Positions 44,516-53,759 of a DNA stretch of 64,000 bases are shown here, one piece after another. Every line of letters begins with the position of its first letter. Position 1 is the stretch's first letter. This stretch comes from Blautia sp. Marseille-P3087. GTDB taxonomy: Bacteria; Bacillota; Clostridia; Lachnospirales; Lachnospiraceae. The translations under genes and the position numbers were made by a program. The notes under the pieces were generated by a model. It was not told the origin of the DNA. It did no database searches and saw only the letters and a program-made list of their open reading frames with translations. The stretch lies in assembly GCF_900120195.1 (NCBI RefSeq), contig NZ_LT635539.1, positions 1,686,649 through 1,750,648 of the forward strand, read 5' to 3'.

Positions 44516-45136
44516 TTATTCCATAAATTCCCGTATGATCTCCCGCATGATCTCTTCCTCCTCAGGGCTCAGCATCTTGCTGAAATGACTGCCCGTTGCC
44601 GCAGTCTGCCGGATACTGGAAGCAATCCGCTCAACCATTTCTTCCCTGAGGATCGGGTCTGTTTTCTGAGAGGTCTGCTGCGGTTCGTACTTACGGGCTG
44701 TGGGGGGATTTTCCTTTCGGGAACGTGCCTGAAGGATATAATCCGCGAGAGAATTTGTCACCAGTTCTTCCCTGTATGAAAAATCCAGCGCCTGCCGCAA
44801 GATCAGAAGTGCAACCGGAACCGCTGTGCCGATATATAGATACTGCAGTGAAAGTCCCTGTTCCGATCCGAGTTTCGTAACAAAAAAAAGCGACAACCCC
44901 AGGCAAACCGTAGATAACAATGAAGGAATCCAGACCAGAAGATTCATTCTGTTCAGAAGCTTATCCCTTGTTTTCCACAGATTCAGCCACTTTTCTCTCA
45001 GGTTCGTTGTCGCTTTTGTCTTTCGCATGGTTCTTCTGTAGGTAAGGTGTACTGCCAGCATACCCACTCCTCCTGCTGTTCCGAGAACAGCCATCAGATA
45101 AAGCAGAATATGCAGGTCCATGATTCGTTCCAGCAT
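44516..45136 (-). CDS. Membrane protein of unknown function
   Basis: A 206-aa protein starting at ATG 45136, which follows AAGGAGGG; the frame extends 26 codons further without a site. It has a first membrane helix at about 8-28, a charged, Arg/Lys-rich helical region (29-55), two further helices at about 61-80 and 91-110 (MNLLVWIPSLLSTVCLGLSLFF and LYIGTAVPVALLILR), and a long soluble C-terminal tail that ends in an acidic helix (LSPEEEEIMREIIREFME). No family is recognised. It lies between murF and the acyltransferase on the same strand. Confidence 0.65.
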   Translation of the reverse strand: MLERIMDLHILLYLMAVLGTAGGVGMLAVHLTYRRTMRKTKATTNLREKWLNLWKTRDKLLNRMNLLVWIPSLLSTVCLGLSLFFVTKLGSEQGLSLQYLYIGTAVPVALLILRQALDFSYREELVTNSLADYILQARSRKENPPTARKYEPQQTSQKTDPILREEMVERIASSIRQTAATGSHFSKMLSPEEEEIMREIIREFME

Positions 45137-45242
45137 AAGCCCTCCTTGTTTTACAGTCTGTGAACAGTTATCCGATAAACTCATTCTACACCTCTTAAGG
45201 CCTGTATGGAACAAAAATCGTTCGTCAAATTCCTGCAGAATT

Positions 45243-46613
45243 TTACATTTTTTCCAGTGCGTCTACCACTTCTTCAAACTTCATAAAATGAGACGCTTTT
45301 ACGAGAATCGTATCTCCCTTACGGACATACCCTTCAAGATTCTTAAGAAGAGATTCCCGGTCTTTTTCATAATGAACTTCAAAATTCGGATCTGCTGTGC
45401 GCGCAGCGTCTGCCATATGTACAGAAAGTTCTCCCACACAGATGCAGACATCAATGCCACATTTTGCAGCATGCTCTCCGACTTCTTTATGCAGAGAAAT
45501 CTCATTCTCGCCAAGTTCTCCCATATCTCCGAGAATCGCCACTCTTCGTCCCTCTCCATCATGAAGTACATCCAGAGAAGCTTTCATGGACATCGGATTG
45601 GCATTATAACAGTCATCTACAACCAGAAAATTCTCTGTCTCGATCATCTTGAAACGACCACGGATTGTCTCCAGGCTTTCAATACCTCTTTTAATTTCTT
45701 CGATCGTAAGTCCGTAGATTCTGCCTACAGCCGCTGCTGCAAGCGCATTATAGACCATATGGATGCCCGGTGTCGGCACCAGTACATCAAAAGCATCTTC
45801 GTCCATATGAATACGACAGGAAACACCTTTCAGCCCCCTGCTCACGATCTGGTCTGCATAAACATCACGCTTCGCATCCAAACCGAAAAATACCGGTTTC
45901 ACACCATGATAGCCATCAACCGTTGCCAGCTTATCATCATCCCCGTTCAGTACAATATGGCCGTTCGGTTGCATGGACTGGAAAATTTCCGTCTTTGCTT
46001 TGAGAACACCGTCTCTGTCTCCAAGATTTTCGAGATGACAGGTTCCGATATTTGTGATCACACAGGTATCCGGTTTCGCTATCCGGGTAAGTCGTGTCAT
46101 TTCTCCAAAATCACTGATTCCCATTTCCAGAACGGCGATCTGATCGTCTTCTCTCAGACGGAATACGGTCAGTGGCAGTCCAAGTTCGTTATTAAAGTTT
46201 CCCTGTGTTTTCAGGGTACGATATTTTTCTTTCAGTACAGATGCAATCACTTCTTTCGTACTGGTCTTACCAACACTTCCGGTGATTCCGACTACCGGAA
46301 TCTGAAGCTGCTGTAAATAAAATTCTGCGATATCTTTTACTGCCTGCAGAGAAGATGCAACCTGAATATACGGGTAAGTTGCATCTGGCAGCTCTCTCTC
46401 TGAAAGTGTCGCAAGTGCCCCTTTCGCCATAACATCCGGGATAAAACGATGTGCATCCACGCGTTCTCCAACAATCGGCACAAACAGACAGTCTTTCTCA
46501 ATCTTACGGCTGTCTGTGGTAATTGCAGAAATTTCACGGTCGCGAAGCGCATCATCGCCATGCCAGGTTCCACTGCACACCTCTGTAAGATTTCTTAAGG
46601 TAAGATTTTTCAT
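45243..46613 (-). CDS. murF: UDP-MurNAc-tripeptide--D-Ala-D-Ala ligase
   Basis: A 456-aa ATP-dependent ligase adding D-Ala-D-Ala to UDP-MurNAc-tripeptide, the last cytosolic step of the peptidoglycan precursor. The N-terminal substrate domain has DSRKIEKDCLFVPIVGERVDAHRF, the central domain the P-loop GITGSVGKTSTKEVI (about 108-122) and NNELGLPLTVFRL, and the C-terminal domain DDCYNANPMSMKASLDVL. Length and motifs are complete. It follows ddl by 10 bp; the pair makes and attaches the dipeptide. Confidence 0.97.
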   Translation of the reverse strand: MKNLTLRNLTEVCSGTWHGDDALRDREISAITTDSRKIEKDCLFVPIVGERVDAHRFIPDVMAKGALATLSERELPDATYPYIQVASSLQAVKDIAEFYLQQLQIPVVGITGSVGKTSTKEVIASVLKEKYRTLKTQGNFNNELGLPLTVFRLREDDQIAVLEMGISDFGEMTRLTRIAKPDTCVITNIGTCHLENLGDRDGVLKAKTEIFQSMQPNGHIVLNGDDDKLATVDGYHGVKPVFFGLDAKRDVYADQIVSRGLKGVSCRIHMDEDAFDVLVPTPGIHMVYNALAAAAVGRIYGLTIEEIKRGIESLETIRGRFKMIETENFLVVDDCYNANPMSMKASLDVLHDGEGRRVAILGDMGELGENEISLHKEVGEHAAKCGIDVCICVGELSVHMADAARTADPNFEVHYEKDRESLLKNLEGYVRKGDTILVKASHFMKFEEVVDALEKM

Positions 46614-46623
46614 TTATTTTTCC

Positions 46624-47658
46624 TCATTCGTACTTTTTCATTGAGACTCTGATCAGTTCTTCACACAGAGTCGGATAATCCATACCGAGCACTGCTGCCT
46701 CCTGCGGAATCAGACTGGTAGGTGTCATTCCCGGAAGAGTGTTTGCCTCGAGGCAGTAGATCTTTTCATCTTTTGTTACAATGAAATCAAGACGACCATA
46801 GCTTTCCATTTCAAGTGCGTGATAGCCTTCTACCGCATATTCCTGAAGACGTCTGGTCAGTTCTTCGGAAATCGGTGCCGGACAGGTTTCTTTCACTGCG
46901 CCCGGTTTGTATTTATTCTCATAATCATAGAATCCCTGAACCGGAACGATCTGTACAACCGGATATGCTTTGCCGTCCACAACAGCAACCGTATACTCAG
47001 TACCTTCGACAAATTCTTCTACGACAACTTCATTTTCATAGGTAAATGCTCCATCCAGAGCTTTCGTATAATCAGCCTGATTATCTACGATATAAACACC
47101 AATGCTGGAACCGCCACAACATGTCTTGACTACAACAGGGAAATCCATGCCAAGCTCCTGCGGTGTCTCCACGCGGTCTTTTTTCTTCATGGCTTTGCCG
47201 CCCGGTGTCGGTACACCGCGCATCTGGAACATGGCTTTCGTAACACCTTTATCCATTGCCATCGCACTGCTGAGATAGCCTGTTCCGGTATACGTAATTC
47301 CCATCAGGTCAAATACAGCCTGCAGTCTTCCGTCCTCGCCGTTGGATCCATGCAGTCCGAGGAAAACAAAATCCGCTTTCTTACAAAGTTCCAGAACATT
47401 CGGTCCGAAAAATTCTTTCCTGCTTTTTTTTAACTCTTCGATGCGCGTATTAAAACTCTTGATGTAGGAAACTGCCTGCTCTACATCATAGCTTTCCGGA
47501 AAAGGATCTGCCCAGTCTACATTCTCCAGTCCGCAAAAAACATCGACCAGAATTGCCTGATGATTTTTCTGACGCAGCGCACCGCAGATTCCTGTGCCGG
47601 ATACGATCGATACATCCCTTTCTGTACTTGTTCCCCCTGCTAATACAACAATTTTCAT
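46624..47658 (-). CDS. ddl: D-alanine--D-alanine ligase
   Basis: A 344-aa ATP-grasp ligase. VVLAGGTSTERDVSIVSG begins the protein (glutamate of the first substrate site), FLGLHGSNGEDGRLQAVFDL and TGTGYLSSAMAMDKGVTK follow, then PVVVKTCCGGSSIGVYIV and EANTLPGMTPTSLIPQEA. ATG 47658 lies after AGGAGAGG; an upstream start 12 codons earlier has none. Unlike most Ddl, the loop region is typical of larger Clostridial enzymes. It is the first gene of the ddl-murF pair and follows a terminator. Confidence 0.96.
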   Translation of the reverse strand: MKIVVLAGGTSTERDVSIVSGTGICGALRQKNHQAILVDVFCGLENVDWADPFPESYDVEQAVSYIKSFNTRIEELKKSRKEFFGPNVLELCKKADFVFLGLHGSNGEDGRLQAVFDLMGITYTGTGYLSSAMAMDKGVTKAMFQMRGVPTPGGKAMKKKDRVETPQELGMDFPVVVKTCCGGSSIGVYIVDNQADYTKALDGAFTYENEVVVEEFVEGTEYTVAVVDGKAYPVVQIVPVQGFYDYENKYKPGAVKETCPAPISEELTRRLQEYAVEGYHALEMESYGRLDFIVTKDEKIYCLEANTLPGMTPTSLIPQEAAVLGMDYPTLCEELIRVSMKKYE

Positions 47659-47679
47659 ATTATCACCTCTCCTGAAACG

Positions 47680-47719
47680 CAAAAACCGCTGCAAAGATCC
47701 CTCTCAGAATCCCTGCAGC
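47680..47719 (-). terminator. Intrinsic terminator of the YkuD-like gene
   Basis: On the minus strand GCTGCAGGGAT pairs with ATCTTTGCAGC (one wobble), followed by GGTTTTTG. Confidence 0.7.
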
Positions 47720-47765
47720 TCCTTTGCTGTACTGGTTACACTGTTTTGTCTTTTCACAGTTATGA

Positions 47766-49199
47766 TCACTTATATATGACAACCGGTATTCCAGCTTCTA
47801 CTGTCTGATAAATTAACTGCGCCTGCTCTTCAGGTACCGCTATACAGCCCTCTGTGGATGATTTCGGCTCTGAAAATACGCTGGTTCCACTATTCTCATC
47901 GTCACTTCCGAAAGCTGCGATATCCGCATCATCTGAAAAATCATATCCGTTTACATCCAGACCTGCTTTTCCATATATGCCTGTTTTGTCTGTAAATGGC
48001 ATCCAGAAATCTACTGTTTCACCATCTCTACCGCCTGGTACTGCAGAAGATTCTTTTTCTCCCAGTGCATATACACCGGTCAGCGTACTGCTGTCTGCCA
48101 CCAGCCCGGTATCCACCACCGGACTTCCACTCTGATATAATACCATTCTTTGGGCACTCAGGTCAATTTCAATATAAGAATATCCTATATCATTTATCTT
48201 TCTGCTGGCAGCTTCCTGCTCGTAGATCGGTTCACGCACCTCAGTTTTTTTCTCTGTGATGTCTTTGTACAGTGCATCGGCTTCTTTTTGCTGGTCGATC
48301 ACCCATCCGTAATTTCCACCGGATACAGTGATATCTCTGTTATCATACGTAGAAAATGCCCGTTCTGTACCTGCCGTATCATATTTACCGGCAAGATCTG
48401 CCACATAAGCAGCTACTGCATCCTTACTCACGACCAGATTATCATTTTCATCTCTGTCAAGCATGCCCTTTATCACAGAGCGATTCACCGTCTCCTTGCG
48501 GTCACTGAAATCATAAGTCACCACAACATCGGTCAGATCATTCATCTGCTCACAGTCCTTAGTAAGATCCGATGCATAGGCTGTCGGGTTGATATAACAA
48601 CCGTCAGCTTCCAGCTCTGCAACTGTACGACCTGTCCTGACCGCATTAGAAATGTCTTCCATCAGCTTTTCATAATCAATCTTTGTACCTTCAATCTCAG
48701 GAACGACTTCGAAACTATCCTCCAGCTCTCTGATATAGGCATCCTCCGGCTCTATATTATTCTGAAGGCACTTCAGGCTGTCGATCTTCTTCTTAAACAG
48801 ATCTTCGTCATACGATACCGAAGCCGGCAATTCATAAGTCTGCTGCTGGCTGAATGCAAGGAACCAGATAAAACGATTCTGGTCATGCAAAAGCTTCCTG
48901 ACACTGCCATCTGATGTATATTGAAGGTTGATTTCTTCTGCTGTGATTCCCTCCTGACCGTCTCCTCTTGTACGCACCGCAAGTGCATAGACTGCAGTCT
49001 TTTGTTTCAGAAGATTTTCGGTCTCGTCCTCAGTCATGTAAGAACAATTAAAACCATTCACCTGTGACCCAGGAAGAAAATGCCCGGTAAAATAATATAC
49101 ACCAAAAAAGTAGGCGCCTGCGGTAAGCAGGAGCAGTACAATGATTAAACCGATCAGTAGTTTTCTTCCTTTGTCCATACTCTTGTTTTTTTCCGTCAT
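47766..49199 (-). CDS. YkuD-type L,D-transpeptidase-like protein with altered active site
   Basis: A 477-aa membrane-anchored protein. One N-terminal helix (about 14-35) is followed by peptidoglycan-binding-type repeats (PG_binding_4-like; about 40-320) and a C-terminal YkuD domain from about 340 (YSYIEIDLSAQRMVLYQSG, then VDFWMPFTDKTGIYG). The catalytic cysteine C452 is retained in SSTEGCIAVP. The motif is normally GIHD...SHGCINxP, but here the first histidine is tyrosine (GIYG) and the second is glutamate (TEGC). Activity may be lost or changed. AAGGAGG precedes the ATG. It sits beside ddl and murF, fitting a cell-wall role. Confidence 0.85.
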   Translation of the reverse strand: MTEKNKSMDKGRKLLIGLIIVLLLLTAGAYFFGVYYFTGHFLPGSQVNGFNCSYMTEDETENLLKQKTAVYALAVRTRGDGQEGITAEEINLQYTSDGSVRKLLHDQNRFIWFLAFSQQQTYELPASVSYDEDLFKKKIDSLKCLQNNIEPEDAYIRELEDSFEVVPEIEGTKIDYEKLMEDISNAVRTGRTVAELEADGCYINPTAYASDLTKDCEQMNDLTDVVVTYDFSDRKETVNRSVIKGMLDRDENDNLVVSKDAVAAYVADLAGKYDTAGTERAFSTYDNRDITVSGGNYGWVIDQQKEADALYKDITEKKTEVREPIYEQEAASRKINDIGYSYIEIDLSAQRMVLYQSGSPVVDTGLVADSSTLTGVYALGEKESSAVPGGRDGETVDFWMPFTDKTGIYGKAGLDVNGYDFSDDADIAAFGSDDENSGTSVFSEPKSSTEGCIAVPEEQAQLIYQTVEAGIPVVIYK

Positions 49200-49257
49200 G
49201 GCGCCTCCTTAACGTTCGCGGCTATGAAATTTTATTATTGCTGTTCAAGTCAGAATT

Positions 49258-50547
49258 TTATTCTGCCAGAAGTTTCTCTACGCTGGCAAGTTTTACGCAG
49301 ACAACGAAAACCTTCGCAGCCTTTTCCAGCTCGTCAATTGGTGGGAAAGACGGAGCAATACGGATATTGCTGTCCTTTGGATCTTTACCATATGGATAGG
49401 TAGCTCCTGCTCCGGTCATTACGACACCGGCTTCTTTTGCCATTGCTACAATTCTTTTCGCGCATCCCTCCATGGATTCGAAAGAAATGAAGTAGCCTCC
49501 CTTCGGAGTTGTCCATTCTCCGATTCCGAATCCGCCGAGTTCTTTCTCGAGAGTTGCCTCTACCATCTCAAATTTCGGACGGAGGATTGCTGCATGCCTG
49601 CTCATGTGTGCATGAACACCGTCAAGATTCTTGAAGAATTTTACATGACGGAGCTGATTCAGTTTATCATGTCCGATGGTCTGTACTGTAATATATTTAC
49701 GAATATCATCAAGGTTTGCTTTTGATGCAGCTAATGCAGCGATACCGGAACCCGGGAAGCTGATCTTGGAAGTTGAAGTAAATTTGTAAACCATATCCGG
49801 ATTGCCGGCTTTTGCGCACTCATCCAGAATCTCAAGCAGGAAATCCTGTTCTTTCTCGTCATCATAAAGATGATGTACACTGTACGCATTGTCCCAGTAG
49901 ATACGGAAATCCGGTGCTGCCGGTTTCAGACGTGCAAAACGTTTTACGGTTTCTTCAGAATAAGTATATCCCTGCGGATTAGAGTATTTCGGTACACACC
50001 AGATACCTTTGATTGCCGGATCTTCGCTTACAAGTTTCTCAACCATATCCATATCCGGGCCTTCCGGTGACATCGGCACATTGATCATCTCGATACCGAA
50101 AAATTCTGTAATCTTGAAGTGGCGGTCATATCCCGGAACCGGACAGAGAAATTTTACTTTATCCAGTTTACACCATGGAGTATTTCCCATAACACCATGA
50201 GTCATAGAACGTGATACAGTATCAAACATAACATTCAGACTGGAGTTTCCGTAAATAATAATGTGTTCCGGATCTACTTCGGAAATCTCTCCGAGAAGAC
50301 GTTTGGCTTCCGGAATACCATCCATGACACCATAGTTACGGCAGTCAACACCAGTCTCACATCTCAGGTCTGTACTGCTTGACAGAACATCCATCATATC
50401 CATGGAAATATTCAGCTGATCAACTGACGGCTTACCACGTGACATATCAAGGGCCAGTCCCTGTGCCTTAATTTCTGCATACTGCTGATCCAGCTCTTTC
50501 TTGAGAGCCTGAAGCTGTTCTTTACTCATCTCACTGTATTTCTGCAT
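49258..50547 (-). CDS. PLP-dependent aminotransferase (aspartate-aminotransferase-like, large type)
   Basis: A 429-aa enzyme of the fold type I group often annotated as aminotransferase class I/II or MocR-like Asp aminotransferase. GLALDMSRGKPSVDQLNIS, NYGVMDGIPEAKRLLGEI, YGNSSLNVMFDTVSR, WCVPKYSNPQGYTYSEETV and FTSTSKISFPGSGIAAL (PLP lysine in STSKISF) are visible. ATG 50547 follows GAGGAGG; the frame extends 18 codons upstream without a site. Substrate unknown. Between it and the divergent methyltransferase lies an AT-rich gap. Confidence 0.9.
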   Translation of the reverse strand: MQKYSEMSKEQLQALKKELDQQYAEIKAQGLALDMSRGKPSVDQLNISMDMMDVLSSSTDLRCETGVDCRNYGVMDGIPEAKRLLGEISEVDPEHIIIYGNSSLNVMFDTVSRSMTHGVMGNTPWCKLDKVKFLCPVPGYDRHFKITEFFGIEMINVPMSPEGPDMDMVEKLVSEDPAIKGIWCVPKYSNPQGYTYSEETVKRFARLKPAAPDFRIYWDNAYSVHHLYDDEKEQDFLLEILDECAKAGNPDMVYKFTSTSKISFPGSGIAALAASKANLDDIRKYITVQTIGHDKLNQLRHVKFFKNLDGVHAHMSRHAAILRPKFEMVEATLEKELGGFGIGEWTTPKGGYFISFESMEGCAKRIVAMAKEAGVVMTGAGATYPYGKDPKDSNIRIAPSFPPIDELEKAAKVFVVCVKLASVEKLLAE

Positions 50548-50784
50548 ATTCGTCCTCCTCGTGCCGCTTCCAGAATCCTGTCCCGGCAAAAATTCTTTCA
50601 TCTTAAATAGCTTTTTGATCTTAAATTATTATCTCGTATATTTTAGTATTGTAAAGTACTGCTTGTCAAGCCCCGCCACCTCTCTATTTGTAAAAAATTT
50701 TTTCAAATCAAAGTGATAAAGTGCGAATTTGAACGAATTTCCGCAAAATGTATCGTCTGTATACCCGAAACTACATAGTTTTAC

Positions 50785-50813
50785 TTGCGGAATCGTCACG
50801 ATTCACCTATACT
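50785..50813 (+). promoter_or_regulatory. Promoter of the methyltransferase gene
   Basis: TTGCGG (50785-50790) and TATACT (50808-50813) with a 17-base spacer. A start near 50820 fits the ATG at 50871 and would exclude an upstream in-frame extension. The rest of 50548-50870 is AT-rich, and no gene is seen in it. Confidence 0.5.
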
Positions 50814-50870
50814 GATGAGATAGAGATATTTTACTATATAAATAAGACTATAAGAAAGGTTATCATATAT

Positions 50871-51731
50871 ATGTGGATTGCAAATGACTGGAAAGAATAC
50901 GAAGTAATTGACACTTCCTGCGGCGAGAAACTGGAGCGCTGGGGTAAATACACGCTGGTCCGTCCGGACCCGCAGGTTATCTGGGATACCCCGAAGGTAA
51001 GCCGTGGATGGAAAAACATGAATGCCCACTACCACAGAAGCAAAAAAGGCGGCGGGGAATGGGAATTCTTTGATCTGCCACAGCAGTGGGATCTTCATTA
51101 CAAAGATCTGACCTTCCATCTGAAACCATTCAGTTTCAAACATACCGGACTTTTTCCGGAACAGGCAGTCAACTGGGACTGGTTCGGAGATAAGATCCGT
51201 AACGCAGGCCGTCCGGTCAAAGTTCTGAATCTTTTTGCCTATACAGGCGGTGCGACTCTGGCTGCTGCCGCTGCCGGCGCACATGTTACACATGTTGATG
51301 CCTCCAAAGGTATGGTCAACTGGGCAAAAGAAAATGCGGCTGCATCCGGACTCTCCGAAGCACCGATCCGCTGGCTCGTTGATGACTGTGTAAAATTTGT
51401 AGAACGTGAGATCCGACGTGGAAATCACTACGATGCGATCATCATGGATCCACCTTCTTACGGCCGTGGACCAAAAGGTGAGATCTGGAAGATCGAAGAT
51501 GCAATTCATCCGCTCATCAAGCTGTGCGTAAAGCTTTTAAGCCCGAATCCACTGTTTTTCCTGATCAACTCCTATACAACGGGACTTGCACCGGCTGTGC
51601 TGACCTACATGCTTTCAACAGAACTTAAGGACTTCGACGGACATGTTGATTCTCAGGAAATCGGACTTCCTGTAACATCCAACGGACTGGTACTTCCATG
51701 TGGTGCTTCCGGACGCTGGGAAGCAAAATAG
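50871..51731 (+). CDS. Class I SAM-dependent methyltransferase (RlmI-like)
   Basis: A 286-aa methyltransferase of the type grouped with rRNA cytosine-C5 methyltransferases. KVLNLFAYTGGATLAAAAAG is the SAM-binding glycine loop (motif I), VTHVDASKGMVNWAKEN motif II, and IIMDPPSYGRGPKGEIW the DPPS(Y) catalytic motif. The PUA domain found in RlmI is absent; the N-terminus (WIANDWKEYEVIDTSCGEKLERWG) is the 'Methyltrans_SAM' type. ATG 50871 follows GAAAGG. The target is likely rRNA but not established. Confidence 0.85.
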   Translation: MWIANDWKEYEVIDTSCGEKLERWGKYTLVRPDPQVIWDTPKVSRGWKNMNAHYHRSKKGGGEWEFFDLPQQWDLHYKDLTFHLKPFSFKHTGLFPEQAVNWDWFGDKIRNAGRPVKVLNLFAYTGGATLAAAAAGAHVTHVDASKGMVNWAKENAAASGLSEAPIRWLVDDCVKFVEREIRRGNHYDAIIMDPPSYGRGPKGEIWKIEDAIHPLIKLCVKLLSPNPLFFLINSYTTGLAPAVLTYMLSTELKDFDGHVDSQEIGLPVTSNGLVLPCGASGRWEAK

Positions 51732-51777
51732 AATATTTTAATTCTTCTGAAAATTAATAATTTTTCTCATTATTTTC

Positions 51778-51806
51778 TTGAATCTGTTGATATACAGAGA
51801 TATAAT
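51778..51806 (+). promoter_or_regulatory. Promoter of the Cys-rich peptide gene
   Basis: TTGAAT (51778-51783) and a perfect TATAAT (51801-51806) with a 17-base spacer, 36 bases before the ATG. Confidence 0.7.
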
Positions 51807-51842
51807 ACAGTTATCAAAAACGTATCAGGAGAGGTGAAAATA

Positions 51843-52031
51843 ATGACGGAAGAACGCCCAAACGATACTCTTCCCTACACCTGTACTCCGGCCTATGACC
51901 GCAGCAACTGTGGGAATTGTGTCTGCGCCACCTGTTATGAACAGGAATTCTGCAACCGCTGCAGCTCCTGTGAGAATCTTTCCCGTAAGAAAGAATCCTG
52001 CAACAGTTATGAAGGCGCATATTGCTACTAA
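51843..52031 (+). CDS. Cysteine-rich small protein (10 Cys in 62 aa)
   Basis: A 62-aa peptide whose ATG lies 8 bases after AGGAGAGG. Ten cysteines are arranged in a CxxCxC-x2-C core (NCGNCVCATC), then CNRCSSC and two later cysteines (SCNSYEGAYC). Its own strong promoter and a strong terminator flank it, so it is an independent transcript. No signal peptide or membrane segment is seen, so metal binding in the cytoplasm is plausible. It does not match the SCIFF maturation peptide (no such leader or partner enzyme). Function unknown. Confidence 0.72.
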   Translation: MTEERPNDTLPYTCTPAYDRSNCGNCVCATCYEQEFCNRCSSCENLSRKKESCNSYEGAYCY

Positions 52032-52035
52032 CCAA

Positions 52036-52078
52036 AAAAGATACTGAACGCTTTTTTAATTGCGTCAGTATCTTTTTT
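52036..52078. terminator. Bidirectional terminator between the Cys-rich gene and phoR
   Basis: AAAGATACTGA and TCAGTATCTTT pair (10-11 bp), flanked by A-run on the left and T-run on the right. Confidence 0.85.
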
Positions 52079-52084
52079 ATGTTC

Positions 52085-53755
52085 TTAAATTGTTTTCCGT
52101 TTTTTCGGGAAGGTCATGGTAATCTCGGTTCCTCTGCCGATCTCGCTGACCAGATCCAGGGTTCCTCCCAGGAAACCTACACCATGTTTTACAATAGAAA
52201 GACCGAGGCCGGTACCTCCGATTTCTTTGGAGTGGCTCTTGTCCACGCGATAGAATCTTTCAAATACGCGCTTCTGATCTTCTGCCGGGATTCCTATACC
52301 GTTATCTTTGACTCGAATCTCTACCTGTTTGCCCAGATCACGCAGATGAATGCTTACTGTACCGTCCTCTTTATTATATTTGATTCCATTATCGCAGAGA
52401 TTATAAATGATTTCATCCAGAATCGGATGCACGCTGTACAGCATCGTTTTATCCCCGTCAATATAAAAATGAACGTTTTTCTTATCAGCAATCTCTTTCA
52501 GTCTGCCACACACATCTCTGACAACCTGACACACATCCAGCTCTTCCCAGTCATACGGAGTTTCTCCCTCATCAAGCTGAGATACACGGATCGTATCCTC
52601 TATCAACGCGATCAGGCGCTGGGCTTCATCATAAATTCTGCCTGCAAATTTCTGTACATCTTCCTGTCTGACCATACCATTTCGGATAATCTCTGCAAAG
52701 CCGGATACTGCAGTCAGAGGCGTCATCAGCTCATGTGAAACATTTGCTGAAAATTCTCTGCGCAGCTGTTCGCGTTCCACCTTTTCTGTTTCGTTGATCA
52801 GCAGAAGTACTGCACCTACCACCCGTTGTTCTCTGGTAACAGGGTTCGCGATCATCTGAACGACTTCGCCGCCCAGACGCAGACGTACACTTCCGTGTTC
52901 TCCACGCAGAACCTGTTCGATCATAAGACGGAATTCTTCACCACGGTTCAGCGAATAAACGCATTCCCCAATCTTTGGTGTCTGCATTTGAAACATTTTC
53001 CATGCACTGGAATTTCCCGACAGGATCATTGTATAACTGTCGATCACAAGGAGCCCTTCCTGCATATTTTCTGTAATGATCGTAAACTCTTCCTGATTTC
53101 GTCTGGCTGCTTCCAGCTGACTTCTGATCTGTCCGTTCTGCTTATATATCTTACTTAAAAGAGGTCCTACTTCTTCATAGATCTGATTTTCCTCCGGATG
53201 CTCAAGATCTACATTATTGATCGGCTCCACAATTTTATTTGCCATATGCATAGACACAAGACCGGCCAGTATCAGCATCACGACTGCAATACCGATCATC
53301 GGCGGTACCATCTCCATAAGAAGCACCCATACCGAGTACTGCGTACTGGAAACACGGAGTACTGTATTGTCTGAGAGGCGCAGTGCATAGTATATCGTCT
53401 TCTGTGACAATGTTTTTGAATCACGTTCTGCACGTCCGCTTCCTGATTTCAGCGCTTCCTGAACTTCTTTACGGTCACTGTGATTTTCCATAGAAGATGA
53501 ATCTGCCTGATTATCATAAAGAACCGTTCCGTCCTCTGCGATATACGTAATACGGTCATCTTTTTCTTTAATCTGATTCAGATAATCCACGCCGTTCTGT
53601 TCTATGCCATATGCCAGATACGACGCTTCTTTTTCCAGTTCTGTATTGATCTGTTTCCCAAAATGCTGATAAAGGATTGCCATCACACATGCAATCCCAA
53701 ATATCAGCACAACCACTGCCACCAGTATATTTGATTTAAAGATTTTCTTTGTCAC
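52085..53755 (-). CDS. phoR: Phosphate-sensing histidine kinase PhoR
   Basis: A 556-aa membrane kinase. Two helices (about 8-28 and 150-175) flank an extracytosolic sensor domain (about 30-148), then a HAMP-like segment, a PAS-like domain (about 228-320), the HisKA region with phospho-acceptor FSANVSHELMTPLTAVSGFAE, and HATPase motifs NGIKYN, VKDNGIGIPAEDQ and GGTGLGLSIVKH. The start is GTG 53755, 8 bases after GGGAGG; it lies 4 bp after the phoU stop. It is the last gene of the pst operon. The partner response regulator phoB is not in the window. Confidence 0.92.
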   Translation of the reverse strand: MTKKIFKSNILVAVVVLIFGIACVMAILYQHFGKQINTELEKEASYLAYGIEQNGVDYLNQIKEKDDRITYIAEDGTVLYDNQADSSSMENHSDRKEVQEALKSGSGRAERDSKTLSQKTIYYALRLSDNTVLRVSSTQYSVWVLLMEMVPPMIGIAVVMLILAGLVSMHMANKIVEPINNVDLEHPEENQIYEEVGPLLSKIYKQNGQIRSQLEAARRNQEEFTIITENMQEGLLVIDSYTMILSGNSSAWKMFQMQTPKIGECVYSLNRGEEFRLMIEQVLRGEHGSVRLRLGGEVVQMIANPVTREQRVVGAVLLLINETEKVEREQLRREFSANVSHELMTPLTAVSGFAEIIRNGMVRQEDVQKFAGRIYDEAQRLIALIEDTIRVSQLDEGETPYDWEELDVCQVVRDVCGRLKEIADKKNVHFYIDGDKTMLYSVHPILDEIIYNLCDNGIKYNKEDGTVSIHLRDLGKQVEIRVKDNGIGIPAEDQKRVFERFYRVDKSHSKEIGGTGLGLSIVKHGVGFLGGTLDLVSEIGRGTEITMTFPKKRKTI

Positions 53756-53759
53756 GTTA

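Noticed and set aside
50748-50870. 41-codon N-terminal extension of the methyltransferase
   Set aside because: It includes the likely promoter and lacks a ribosome binding site; the ATG at 50871 fits the family's start.
51843-52031. Cys-rich peptide as the SCIFF radical-SAM substrate
   Set aside because: SCIFF has a different N-terminus and cysteine pattern, and no SCIFF maturase is adjacent; the radical SAM gene at 20013 is far away.
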